Both the position numbers and the translations under genes were made by a program. Below are positions 1-11,400 of a stretch of DNA of 64,000 nucleotides, piece by piece (position 1 is the first letter of the stretch; every line of letters starts with the position of its first letter). The notes beneath the pieces were generated by a model, which made no database searches, was not told where the DNA came from, and saw nothing but the letters and a program-made list of their open reading frames with translations. The DNA comes from Cadophora sp. MPI-SDFR-AT-0126 (lineage: Eukaryota; Ascomycota; Leotiomycetes; Helotiales; Ploettnerulaceae): contig JAGMVK010000021.1 in assembly GCA_020747065.1 (NCBI GenBank), positions 496,001 through 560,000 of the forward strand, read 5' to 3'.

Positions 1-41
1 TGCCGAGAACCCCCAGAAGTCTCATTACTAACATAAGTCAG

Positions 42-691
42 TTTACAAATTCGAAGAATACCTCCCAGGTCCTGTCCGCGACTGGGTGCACCAAAAGCTT
101 GTCGATTTCCGCATCATGCTTGTTGAGAACGGTATCCTAGCTGACAATGCCAACTCCGGCTCTGAGTCCAAAGCAGTCGCAGACGCCCGATCCGCATACC
201 AAAGTGCCAACGACGAGGTGTCAACCAAATCAGCCTCTCTCGGTGACCTACGCAACGATCTCACCAAGGACTACGGCACCGACGATATCTTCCGCTCCCT
301 CAAAGACAAGTGCATCTCCAAGGACTCGGGCGAGTATGAGTATGAGCTCTGCTGGATGGGCAGCACGAAGCAGAAGAGCAAGAAAGGCGGTGCGCACACC
401 GGCATGGGCAATTTCGTGCGCTTCGACAAGATGACTGTCGATGAGGAAGTGAGTGCTGATGGGAAGGGGCTGGGCAAAGGTGAGAGACTGGTGTTGAGGT
501 ATGAGAATGGGCAGAACTGCTGGAATGGCCCGAATAGACAGACGACCGTTGTACTGGCTTGTGCAGAGGCGGACGAGATCTGGAAGATTGTAGAGGAGGA
601 GAAGTGCTTGTATAAGATGGATGTTGGGACGCCGGCTGTTTGTGAGGGGAGATCGGAGGAGAAAAAGGCTGGTGGGAAGGACGAGTTGTGA
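42..691 (+). CDS. gtb1: Glucosidase II beta subunit, C-terminal part
   Basis: This is the 3' terminal exon of a gene that begins left of the window. Bases 1-41 look like the end of an intron: a CTAAC branch site at about 28-32 and a CAG acceptor at 39-41, followed by an open frame. The encoded part holds a mannose-6-phosphate-receptor-homology type region, with ELCW, YENGQNCWNGP and a string of cysteines, and ends exactly in KDEL, an ER retrieval signal. That combination is typical of the regulatory beta subunit of ER glucosidase II, which with the catalytic alpha subunit trims the inner glucoses of N-glycans in glycoprotein quality control. The N-terminal part with its LDL-A and EF-hand like segments would lie outside the window. 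The symbol follows the fission yeast name. Confidence 0.9.
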
Positions 692-1047
692 TTTTTTTGA
701 TAGCTTTGGGGCGAATTAAAAATTGTAGAATTACAGCCACTGGGTTCTCAATAGTTTTGTTTCAGTTATTGCTCTAGATTGCATTCTATTGTCACCACCA
801 TCTTCCCAAACCATTATGTTTGCGGCATTCACCTCTTTTGGAGCACGAAAGAGCTTGCTGCACTCGAGCAATCTACAAGCACATTAAGCACTCTGATAAG
901 CGAGCTTTTTGCCAAGTTCGATCCGTATCGGGCAACAGTCCTAGACGACACGGGTCGACCTCTTTCCAACATATTTCGCACCTGATTATCACCACATTTC
1001 AGATTCATCAAACTTCACTCCGATCTTTTGCTTCCATTCGGTAAATC
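692..1047. other. Intergenic: 3' UTR and upstream of ankyrin-like gene
   Basis: The stretch holds the presumed 3' UTR of the glucosidase II beta gene and the leader of the next gene. I see no coding region or RNA gene in it. Confidence 0.5.
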
Positions 1048-2170
1048 ATGGCTTCCCAGACTACAAACCCACCCCCGCTTGAGGACGATGTTCAATTTCA
1101 TCAGGTCTCACCATACAATCCATACATGTGGACGGCAACCAGAACAAACTCCACAACCTCGGGACCGGCGTACAATGCGTTCCTCGGTGCGTATTTCGAT
1201 GCGTGCGAGGCTGGCGACTGTCAAAGACCCAGGAAGCAATCGATAGCGGCCGGATCCCTGCTAATTTCATCGAGGAAGGTCTCGCCATAGCGACAGAACA
1301 TGCCCATTCTGATATCGTAGCCGCGCTTTCCAATGCTAGCGCTCACCTAGCGTTTGTGGAAGCATTTCTCGAGGCCTGCGTAGCTGGTGCGCTTCCAGAG
1401 ATCATGGAAGCTATCGCGAGTGGTCGACTCACCATGGAAAATCTCGAAGAAGGACTCGCTCTCGCAACAGATGATGCCTTCCCTGATATCGTAGGCGTGC
1501 TCTTGGACGCTGGAGTTGGCATGGCGGCCGACGCTGTGGCCTGCATCCCTGGGCAGTATCGAGAAGAACGCCTTGGCGTTCTTCGCCAATATCTCGACCA
1601 CGGCCTTGATCCTAACACGAAACTCGACAGCGGTGAGCCTCTCCTTGGGTATGTATTGACCAACTGCTTTAGCCGTCGATGACTCTGGCTGACATCTAGT
1701 GACAGCCGTCTTTCCAATCTAGAATGTACTCGCGAAATGCTCATGCTGGGTGCCAACCCTAACACTTCCGGCCCGTCTGGAAGACCCCCCTTCATTATGC
1801 CATGCACCATAGTACCACGGCTTTGGCCGAGCTGCTTCTGGCTCATGGGGCCAAGCTAGACCCTGCTCTTTTGTTTATCACCGTCGATCGTCATAGGTCC
1901 GCTGGGGAGCTCATGACCAAATTCCTTCTCGATAAGGGTCTTGATCCGAACACTACCTCCGAAAGATGGGGGACTCTCTTGCACCTTGCTGTCTCAGGGG
2001 GAAATCCAAGGATTGTCAAATTGCTACTGGATGCGGGTGCAGATTCCACAGTGCAATCGATTGCTACAGGGTACTTTTGTCAAACCTCTATGCAAATTGC
2101 TCAGAACCTGGACGCCGATGTTAAGCAAAGTATAGTCAGTCTTCTTCAGTCTTCACAAGCTCAGGCTTGA
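1048..2170 (+). pseudogene. Ankyrin-repeat-like gene with two frameshifts
   Basis: Three overlapping reading segments make one ankyrin-like protein only if two frameshifts are bridged. Frame 1 from ATG 1048 reads AYFDACEAGDCQ and continues in frame 3 as TQEAIDSGR from about 1227. The next internal repeat, FLEACVAGALPEIMEAIASGR-like, shows that the two pieces belong together with no intron between them. A GT-AG intron follows at about 1649-1700 (GTATGT, GCTGAC, CTAG). A second shift falls in a C run near 1785-1791, after which the ankyrin signature TPLHYAMHH and LHLAVSGGNPRIVKLLLDAGAD are read in another frame up to the stop at 2170. Each shift equals one missing base or two extra bases. Either the gene has decayed or the assembly has indel errors; other long genes in the window are intact, which favours decay. 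Function unknown; ankyrin proteins bind partners. Confidence 0.65.
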
Positions 2171-2424
2171 CTGAAAGAGAATTGGTGGGCAAGCGGCACA
2201 GTAAAGTCTAGGCCAACTGGTACATCCTTACATGTAGCTACGATTCATCCTTCCTAGATGTAGTTATCAGCTACTGTCTTTGGATTCGCATGTCAAGCTG
2301 AGCGCGGTATTGTCGTTGTCATTGTCTCGATATCACCGACTCATCGCTTTGCGGACCTTTCCATTTCGTCAGTCAACAAAGTCCGACTTGCAATCATCGC
2401 CCACCACAGGACAAGTTTTCGACT

Positions 2425-3297
2425 ATGAAGCAGCTGTTGTGGCTCGCGTTGCTGGTCATCGCAATCTCTGTGAAAGAGAGTTGCCGAAGCCGATCGTGCC
2501 ACACAACAGCGAGTCGAGCTGTCGACATGAGTACTGCCGTCATGCAGCCTTTCAATGCCTTAAAGCCAGGGAGGCAGTTTAGCACTGGCACGTCACACAT
2601 GAAAGGCTGCACGGCCATGTATATCATCAGCCGTAAAGCAGTATATGCTACGCACTGGTGGTTGAACTTGTCTTTTGACACTGACGAAGAATGGCAGACA
2701 TAAAAACTCAAAACGAATGCACAATTGTTCAAAGCCACTGCCCTCGACATGCTGACGAAGGGGGGGGGACCTATCACCCCTAACCGGATGGTTATTGAGG
2801 ACGAATATATGCGACCTTACATCGTTTGGCTTACCCAGACACACGAAGAGGCTGGCGCAAGTGATGTTGGTTACCCAGAGCAGTGGCAGCAGATACGGGA
2901 TACCATCGCAACATTTGTGCCAGCAATGGCTGATCCGTCACGCTGGAAGGACATCTCGTTTGTTGCGGTCGTTGATGTCGATCAATACTTACTTGACAAA
3001 GTAATTTCAGGCAGAGGAAAGAATGTCTTCAAGTATGACCCAGCTCATCATATCTCTTGTTACGAGCCCCAGGCTATGGCCGCGCTGTGGGTCGAAGAAG
3101 AGAAGACACCGCACCACTCAGATAAATGGTAAGCCTTGAGTAATTAGGCATTGTCATCAGTGTGGATTGGTGTCAGGGGCCAACGCAAAAAGGGTTGGGA
3201 GAGATGGGGTCTGTGTTCTACGAAAGACGCATGTAGAAGTGTGATTGAAGACCTGCAGCAGGTAAGTGGCAGTAATACTTCTCAGGGTAAAGTATGA
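2425..3297 (+). pseudogene. Secreted-type conserved hypothetical, in-frame stop
   Basis: A single frame starts at ATG 2425 with a hydrophobic leader (MKQLLWLALLVIAISV), a likely signal peptide. It runs through KGCTAMYIISRKAVYATHWW, is broken by TAA at 2701-2703, and continues in the same frame to 3128 with WVEEEKTPHHSDKW. A possible 48-nt intron at 3129-3176 (GTAAGC to GTCAG) leads to a final segment GQRKKGWERWGLCSTKDA with a stop at 3295-3297. The layout recalls secreted hypothetical proteins common in Pezizomycotina, but I can name no function. CAA to TAA is a C-to-T change in a CpA context, as RIP would give, so the gene is probably a recent pseudogene. A G9 run at 2760-2768 stays in frame. 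Translation from 2725 alone would lack the leader. Confidence 0.5.
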
Positions 3298-4104
3298 GCT
3301 GGGTGGTCTTGCACGGTCTGTTAACGTGTCAATCGGAGATTGGAAAGTGTTTCGTGCACAGAAATTACAGAACTTCTAGCAATCCCCTGTCTCTACACTC
3401 TAGATCTGACCCCTGTGTACCACCTCGGATATTTTGCCGCCACGAGCTTGCACTCCATAACCGGTACACCACCTAACCTCCCTTCCCTCTCCCGTTGTTT
3501 CCCCCTCGTCTCCTCTCACATTCTCGAAATCTTCAAGGTCTCTTTGTTCCTTTACGCCTGGCCCGTCGCTGACTACTCTCGCATCCTAAGCGCCAAGCGT
3601 CTATGAGTTGCTCAGTCTTATTGTTTAGGCTGTCAGGTAAGCGAGGTTTAGAGCAGCACGAGATTCTAACAAGTCGGCTCAAGCAAGCAGCGTCCAAACC
3701 CCGCGAAAAACAGCAGCCAATTTGCAGTCCGGCCGTTTCATGCCGTGTAATTGAGTATAGGAATAGAGCGGTAAGTAAAAAGTTTTGTTGTAAGTTTAGT
3801 ACGAACGAAACGAAGAAGGTAAGGAGCCCTAAGGGAAACGCTTTCTTGTATATGAGAACCAGGGCCGAACGCCCCCCTTAGGACTCCGGCAGTGAGTGCG
3901 CAGATGTCTTGATTCTGACTCTCCAAGTCACTTCAATGTTACAAAAACAGCGTCAGAGGCCTGGGTCGCCCAGCGGAAGGGTATAGTATGCTTCTCCTGA
4001 TCTAAAATACAAGTCTCAGTAGACAGACGATCCTGTGAAAGTGCCACCCAGATTGTCCCTCTCCAGACGCCATTACTCCATGCACCAATGCCGCTTTTCA
4101 TAAA
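3298..4104. other. Intergenic, no gene seen
   Basis: Several short open frames cross this stretch on both strands, but none has a recognisable domain, convincing codon use or splice structure. The right end should contain the 3' UTR of the minus-strand rtf2 gene. Confidence 0.45.
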
Positions 4105-5061
4105 CTAGTTCTTCTTCGGTATCGAGTATCCTCTCGTCATGAAATCCCCAGACTTGTGTGTTTGAGCACTGTAGCCCGTATTTGAGAACAAGCTCTTGAG
4201 ATTTTCATTGAGACCCAGCTTCCTTCTCTTGTTCCGCTCTTCTTGCTCGTCCAGAACTTTCGCTGTTAGAGAAGCTGTAGCTGAGTTTTTGATCCCTGAT
4301 GAAGGAACTGGTGTGGCCGTTCCGCTCTTGGAATGTCCATTCGTGGTTCCATTTTCTGCAGACTTCTTCTTTACGTCTTCTTTGGCTACCTCAATGGTGT
4401 TTCCGTTGGCGCTTTCCTTGCTCTCTGTAGCAGCGTCTCCCTTCTTCCGCTTTTTGCTTCCTGGAGCTTTCTTCAGCGAATGCGTCAAGCCTGCTTCCTT
4501 TAGTCGAGCTATCCTGTCTGCTAGCTTCGCAATATCTTCTTTCGCAAGTGGCACAATCGGTATGATATCTCCCTCCTTGTACGCCTCATTACACTCCACA
4601 CAAACATCGCCCTTCACTTCCCTAATCGCCGCCTCGGAGAACGCATGTCCACATGGCACCAAATACACACTCTTAGTATTTGGACCCAATTCCTTGCTCG
4701 TAACAGGACACACCCACTTCTCGCTCTTGTCCTCCTTCAGCACTGTGAACTTGACCTCGACCACATCCCTCAATCCCTTGACTCGCCCTTGCAGCACATC
4801 GTCTTTCTCTTTCAGTACTGTGGCGGGGGTGTCTGGGTCTTTTGGGAGAAGCTGCTCGATAATCGCGTCTTTGTTGTACAGTGTTCCTGCACAGTCGGAG
4901 ACTACAGGTGTGGTCAGAGGTCTGTTTGAAAGAGGGCACCATGTCCAGGCGTGGGTTTGCGCTTCTTGTTGTGTGGCTTTTAGTTCGCTGGTATTGAGTG
5001 CGCGGGCGGCGTTCTTGACGAGTTCTCGCCGTGTAGGAATTGATCCACCATCATTACCCAT
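4105..5061 (-). CDS. rtf2: Rtf2-family replication termination factor
   Basis: Single-exon gene of 318 aa beginning MGNDGG, with a good start context. The N-terminal half carries the Rtf2 fold: a first zinc/U-box-like element (WCPLSNRPL...VVSDCAG) and a second C2HC2-type RING-like element (WVCPVTSKEL, PCGHAFSEAAI, CVECNEAY). The C-terminal half is lysine-rich and disordered with SKKRKKG and NKRRKLG, likely nuclear localisation signals, and ends in a conserved-looking GDFMTRGYSIPKKN. In fission yeast Rtf2 acts at stalled replication forks, stabilises site-specific termination at RTS1, and is linked to splicing; vertebrate RTF2 is removed from stalled forks by the proteasome. Length agrees with the family. 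It is divergent from TOR with about 400 bp between start codons. Confidence 0.93.
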   Translation of the reverse strand: MGNDGGSIPTRRELVKNAARALNTSELKATQQEAQTHAWTWCPLSNRPLTTPVVSDCAGTLYNKDAIIEQLLPKDPDTPATVLKEKDDVLQGRVKGLRDVVEVKFTVLKEDKSEKWVCPVTSKELGPNTKSVYLVPCGHAFSEAAIREVKGDVCVECNEAYKEGDIIPIVPLAKEDIAKLADRIARLKEAGLTHSLKKAPGSKKRKKGDAATESKESANGNTIEVAKEDVKKKSAENGTTNGHSKSGTATPVPSSGIKNSATASLTAKVLDEQEERNKRRKLGLNENLKSLFSNTGYSAQTHKSGDFMTRGYSIPKKN

Positions 5062-5458
5062 GGCGATAGATCTCGTGTGATCTTTGTAAAGTGACCGGTA
5101 CAGGAAATGGCTTGGATCGTGCCTTGCGCCTGTCGAGTTGTAGTGTGATGAAGATTGTCGTATGCGAGGCGCAAGAAGGAGGCGGCTGATCTGGTGATAA
5201 GCTTATCGAGAGACCGGTCTAGATGCGCTAAGCCTCTTTGGGGACCGACGAGGCTCCTTCGGCTCAGCTTTGGTAGAGCTTCACATCAGTACGGGGACCA
5301 TCTGCTCGAAGTAACGAACCTCAAGACACCAACACGCCCCGCCTCAAAACTCGGGATTTTCTTCTTCTAAAGTGCAACTTTACGACTACCTACCTATCTC
5401 CTTACATACATGTGTACCGGCCAAGATGGCCTGCGTTTAGAGAGAAGAGCAGAGCAAG
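5062..5458. promoter_or_regulatory. Shared divergent promoter of rtf2 and TOR
   Basis: The 397 bp between the two start codons must hold both 5' UTRs and both core promoters. I can mark no specific factor site with confidence. Confidence 0.5.
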
Positions 5459-8400
5459 ATGTCGCAGCCAGCTCATGATGCCCTGGCACGCATCGTGAAC
5501 GACTTGCGCTCACGGTAGGAGCATCTCGATGACAACTCCACAGGTAGACGCTGACGGCGTGATCGAACAGAAACAGTGATGAGACGAGAAAGCGTGCGGC
5601 GGCAGAGTTGAGAGAGTTGGTCGCTGTGACATACAGAGGTGCGCCTCTGTAGAATATGCCTCGAGGAGTACACAAGCTGACCAGCATGGACCGCAGACCT
5701 TCCAAATGAGCGCTTCACAGAGTTTTACAGCGTGGTTAACAGCAGAGTCAACCAACTCATCACACACGCGAGCGACCCGGCAGACAAGATAGGAGGAATC
5801 CATGCGCTTGATGCGCTGATCGATTTTGACGGCACAGACAATGGCACAAAGACCACGCGATTTACGCAGTCCCTACGGACGGTGCTGAGAGGCAAGGACC
5901 TGGTTCCTATGCAACCTGCCGCGGCTGCTTTGGGAAAGATATGTAGACCTGGAGGAGCGTTGATCTCAGAACTGGTGGAAAGTGAAGTCAAGACAGCACT
6001 GGAATGGCTACAGTCTGATCGAGTGGAGGAACGACGATACAGTGCTGTACTTGTCCTGCGTGAACTGGCTCGCAATGCTCCGACATTGATGTATGCTTTT
6101 GTGGGCCTCATCTTCGACCAGATATGGGTAGGCTTGAGGGATATTCGTCTCCTGATCAGACAGACCGCGTCAGAGGCTATCAGTGCCTGCTTTCAGATTA
6201 TCAGAGAAAGAGACCAGGCTATGCGACAGACATGGCAAGCGAAGATCTACGATGAAGCTGTTCAGGGTGTCCGACAGGGCTCGCTGGAATATATTCATGG
6301 TTCTCTGTTGGTCATCAAAGACTTGCTCCAACAAGGAGGCATGTTCATGCATGAACATTACCAGGAGGCATGCGAGATTGTTTTCCGGCAAAAGGACCAC
6401 CGCGATGTGCAAGTTCGGAAGACGGTTGTGCTCTTGATTCCTGAGTTAGCAAATTACTCTCCAACAGAATTTGCTCAGAGCTATCTGCACAAATTCATGG
6501 TCTTCTTGTCTGGCATGCTGAAGAAGGACAAGGATCGAAATGACGCATTCTTGGCGATTGGTAACATTGCTAATGCGGTCAAGAGTGCTATTGCTCCATA
6601 CTTGGATGGCGTCCTGATTTATGTTCGTGAAGGACTAAGTCTGAAATCGTGAGTCTACTATTCACTGCGCTGTGAAAAAATTACTAATAGCATGTAGGAG
6701 ACGAAGCGGTACAGTTGATCCTGTATTTGACTGTATTAGCCGACTTGCAGTTGCAGTTGGTCAGACTTTGAGCAAATATATGGAGGCTCTCCTAGACCCT
6801 ATATTTGCTTGTGAGCTTACGCCAAAACTTACCCAAGCCTTGGTGGATATGGCATTCTACATTCCTCCTGTCAAATCCACCATTCAGGAGCGGTTACTGG
6901 ACATGCTAAGCAAAGTCCTTTGTGGGGAGCCATTCAAACCTCTTGGAGCACCCACACCAAACAGAATCGCTGCCGCACCAGTAGTGCCTAAAGATTCGAA
7001 GGATCCACTCGCATACGAGCACCGTCAAACAGAGATCAAGCTTGCCTTGAATACTTTGGGAAGTTTTGACTTTTCGGGTCACGTTCTGAATGAGTTCGTT
7101 CGAGACGTCGCCATCAAATACGTCGAAGACGATAATGCCGAGATCAGAGAGGCAGCGGCGTTAACTTGCTGCCAATTATACGTTCGAGATCCAATTGTCA
7201 ACCAAACGAGTTATCATGCCATCCAGGTCGTCAGCGAGGTGATTGAGAAGCTACTGACTGTAGGAGTGGCCGATCCAGATCCCAACATCCGCAGAACCGT
7301 CCTTGCGGCTTTGGATGAACGATTCGACAGACACTTGGCGAAAGCTGAAAATATCCGAACCTTATTCTTTGCGTTGAACGATGAGGTCTTCAGTATAAGA
7401 GAAGTGGCGATTGCGATTATCGGTCGCTTGACACATGTCAATCCCGCCTATGTCATTCCGTCGTTACGGAAAGTGCTCATCCAGATGCTCACTGAGCTCG
7501 AATTTTCAGACGTTGCGAGAAATAAGGAGGAGAGTGCAAAGCTACTCAGTCTTCTTGTCCAGAACTCCCAGCGCTTGATTAAGCCATACGTCGATCCAAT
7601 GATCACCGTTTTGCTTCCCAAGGCTTCGGACCCGAATCCAGCTGTTGCTGGTACGATTCTCAAGGCCATCGGCGATCTTGCAACTGTAGGCGGAGAGGAC
7701 ATGATTCCATACCTCGGCCAACTCATGCCGATTATTATCGATGCGTTGCAGGACCAGAGCTCTGTCATCAAGCGAGAATCTGCTCTTAGAACTCTGGGGC
7801 AGCTGGCAAGCAACTCTGGATATGTCATCAAGCCATATATGGACTACCCACCACTCCTTGAAATCCTCCAGACTATCATCAGATCCGAGCCTCACCGCGG
7901 CCCTCTCCGCCAGGAAACTATTAAACTGATGGGTATTCTCGGGGCTTTAGATCCATATAAACATCAACAGGTCGAAGAGAAATCACCAGAGACGCAATTG
8001 CGCCTGGAGTCAACTCAGATGACGGATATCTCACTCATGATGACTGGACTTACACCGTCCAACAAGGAATACTTCCCGACCGTCGTGATCAATGCTCTAC
8101 TACAGATTTTGAAGGATCAGTCTCTCTCGCAACACCACGCAATGGTCGTTGAAGCCATTATGAATATTTTCCGCACACTACAACTAGAATGTGTTACCTT
8201 CCTCGATAAAGTCATCCCGGCTTTCATTGGCGTTATTCGAAGCGCCTCGCCATCTCGCCTAGAGTCCTACTTCAGCCAGCTGAGCATTCTGGTCACAATC
8301 GTTCGACAGCACATTCGAAATTTCTTACCAGAGATTGTCGCCCTGCTGCAAGAATTCTGGGAGAAGAGCCCGACATTACAAGCTAACATACTTCAGCTCG

Positions 8401-11400
8401 TGGAAGCCATTTCACGGTCATTAGAAGGAGAGTTCAAGATCTACCTTGCTGGCATTCTGCCACTCATGCTTGGTATCCTACAGAAGGACACATCCACGCG
8501 CCGTCTGCCTTCTGAGCGAGTTTTGCACGCATTTCTCGTGTTTGGACCCAGTGCCGAGGAGTACATGCATCTCATAGTTCCTGTGGTAGTTGGTGTTTTT
8601 GAGAAGGCTCAACAACCCTCGTTTATCCGCAAATCAGCCATCGAGACAATCGGCAAGATTTCCAGACAGGTCAATCTGAACGACTTTGCTTCGAAAATCA
8701 TTCATCCGCTTGCAAGAGTTCTGAACGGCAACGACATTACTCTGAGATTAGCGGCTTTGGATACTCTGTGCGCTTTGATCTTTCAGCTCGGAAAGGACTA
8801 TTTGCACTTTGTCGGAACGATCAACAAAGTGCTCGCCGCAAATCAAATATCGCATCAGAACTACGAACTTCTAGTCAGCAAGCTTCAGAAGGGAGAGGTC
8901 TTACCACAGGATCTCAATGCGGACGATCGATTTCGCAACTCCGTCGATGAGACATCTTCGTCAGAGGTACAGAACAAGAAGCTCGATTCAAATGCTTCTC
9001 ATCTGAAGGCCGCTTGGGACGCAACTGGCAAGTCAACCAAGGAAGATTGGCACGAGTGGATGCGTAGATTTAGTGTTACAGTGTTGACCGAATCTCCAAA
9101 TCAAGCTCTAAGAGCCTGTGCGGCACTCGCAGCAATCTATCCTCCTCTAGCACGGGAATTGTTCAACTCGGCATTTGTGTCTTGCTGGGGAGATTTGTTC
9201 GAGCCGTATCAGGATGATCTGATCCAGAACATTGAGACAGCAATTCGCTCGCCTCATGTCACACCTGATCTACTCGGTATCCTACTCAACCTTGCTGAAT
9301 TCATGGAGCATGATGACAAGGCTCTCCCTATTGATATTCGAGTCCTCGGTCGCGAGGCTGGCAGATGTCATGCTTGGGCAAAGGCATTGCATTACAAGGA
9401 GCTCGAGTTCCTTCAAGACCAATCCAGTGGCGCTGTAGAAGCTCTCATTCAGATCAACAACCAGTTGCAGCAATACGATGCTGCTATTGGTATCCTGCGT
9501 AAGGCTCAGCTGTATAAGGATGGGATTCAGTTGCGCGAGACCTGGTTCGAGAAGTTAGAGCGATGGGAGGAAGCCCTCGAGTTCTATCAAAAGCGCGAGC
9601 AGGAATTTCCTGAACAGGCAGACAGCTTCGATGTCATTATGGGAAAGATGAGATGTTTGCATGCTTTAGGAGAATGGGACTCGCTATCAGCTCTCGCACA
9701 AGATAAGTGGCATACTTCTGGCCTCGAGATCCGTCGTGCTGTGGCTCCTCTGGCTACTGCAGCTGCCTGGGGCCTGGGACAATGGGATCTGATGGACGAC
9801 TATCTGAGCGTCATGAAAGCCAACACGCCAGATCGATCATTCTTTGGTGCCATCCTTGCTTTGCACCGAAACCAGTTCCGAGAAACTGCTATGTATGTGC
9901 AAAAGGCCAGAGAGGGTCTCGATACTGAGTTGAGTGCCTTGGTAAGCGAGTCCTACAACCGAGCCTACACTGTCGTTGTTCGCGTACAGATGTTGGCAGA
10001 ATTGGAGGAGCTTGTTGTCTACAAGCAGAGCTCTGGTAATCCGGCGAAACAAGAGGTTATGCGACAGACCTGGGAGAAGCGCCTTCTGGGCTGTCAAAGA
10101 AACGTTGAAGTCTGGCAGAGAATGTTGAAGTTGCGTGCTTTGGTCATCTCTCCAACCGAGAATATGCCGATGATGATCAAATTCTCGAATCTTTGCAGAA
10201 AGTCTGGTCGAATGGGCCTCGCAGAGAAGCATCTACAGATGTTGCTTGGTAGCGATGAGAGTTTAGACAACCTGCTTCCTTATACACCTCAGAATGGCAG
10301 CAATGGTGAGCTAGTACGAAATGGCGATCGACCATTGCGGGTTGTACCTCCTCCTGTGCAATACGCTGTTCTCAAGTACCACTGGGCTGCTGGCAAGCAA
10401 GACGCTGCTCTTGACGCTCTCAAGAGCTTCACTTCAGATCTCGCCGAGAGACTACAGATAGTTGAAGCCGCTGCACAAGGCGTGAACGGCATCGACATTA
10501 ATAGCTTGAGTCTCAACGGTGGTGCGCCACTTCAACCCAACAATAGTTACATGACCAACGGCATGAGTCCACCACAACCTCACAATCCAGCATTAATATC
10601 CAAGCATATCGCCGACCACACGAAATTACTTGCTCGATGCTGCCTCAAGCAAGGGGAATGGCAAGTGGCACAAAAGAAAGGAGACTGGAAACATGATCGA
10701 GTTCACGATATTTTAGCTTCATATCGAGCTGCCACTCATTACAACCCAACATGGTATAAAGCTTGGCATGCTTGGGCTCTGGCGAACTTTGAGATTGTCC
10801 AGGGTCTGGGTCACCGGACTGAAAGAGACCGTGATATGGTTGTACCGCCAGATGTGCTCGTTAATTACGTCGTGCCTGCCGTCCGTGGCTTTTTCAAGTC
10901 TATTGCATTGTCCAAGGGAAGCTCGCTGCAGGACACTCTCCGCCTTCTTACCCTATGGTTTGCCCATGGTGGAAGTCCAGAAGTCAATGCCGCTGTCACT
11001 GAAGGTTTTGCATCTGTTAGCGTTGATACCTGGTTAGAGGTCATTCCTCAACTCATTGCCAGGATCAATCAGCCAAACCAACGTGTTCGACAGTCTATCC
11101 ACAACCTGCTCGCTGATGTCGGTAGAGCTCATCCACAGGCTCTCGTCTACCCTTTGACTGTCGCAATGAAGTCTGCGCCAAACACTCGCAGATCCCGATC
11201 AGCTATGCAGATTATGGACAGTATGCGTCAACATAGTGCGAGGCTTGTTGAGCAAGCGGATCTCGTCAGTCATGAGCTTATTCGTGTTGCAGTGCTGTGG
11301 CACGAGCTTTGGCATGAAGGTCTTGAGGAAGCTTCCCGCCTGTACTTCGGTGATCGCAATATCGAGGGCATGTTCGCTACATTGGCACCTCTGCATGATA

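Noticed and set aside
1187..1232. GTGCGT...CCCAG as an intron to explain the first ankyrin-gene frameshift
   Set aside because: Removing it leaves the wrong phase and leads to a stop. The internal repeat alignment also shows that those residues belong in the protein.
3965..4035. tRNA-like stretch with an A-box-like TCGCCCAGCGG
   Set aside because: There is no matching B box (GGTTCRANTCC) and no pairing acceptor or T stem.
4196..5080. 294-aa plus-strand ORF opposite rtf2
   Set aside because: It is the antisense shadow of the rtf2 coding sequence.
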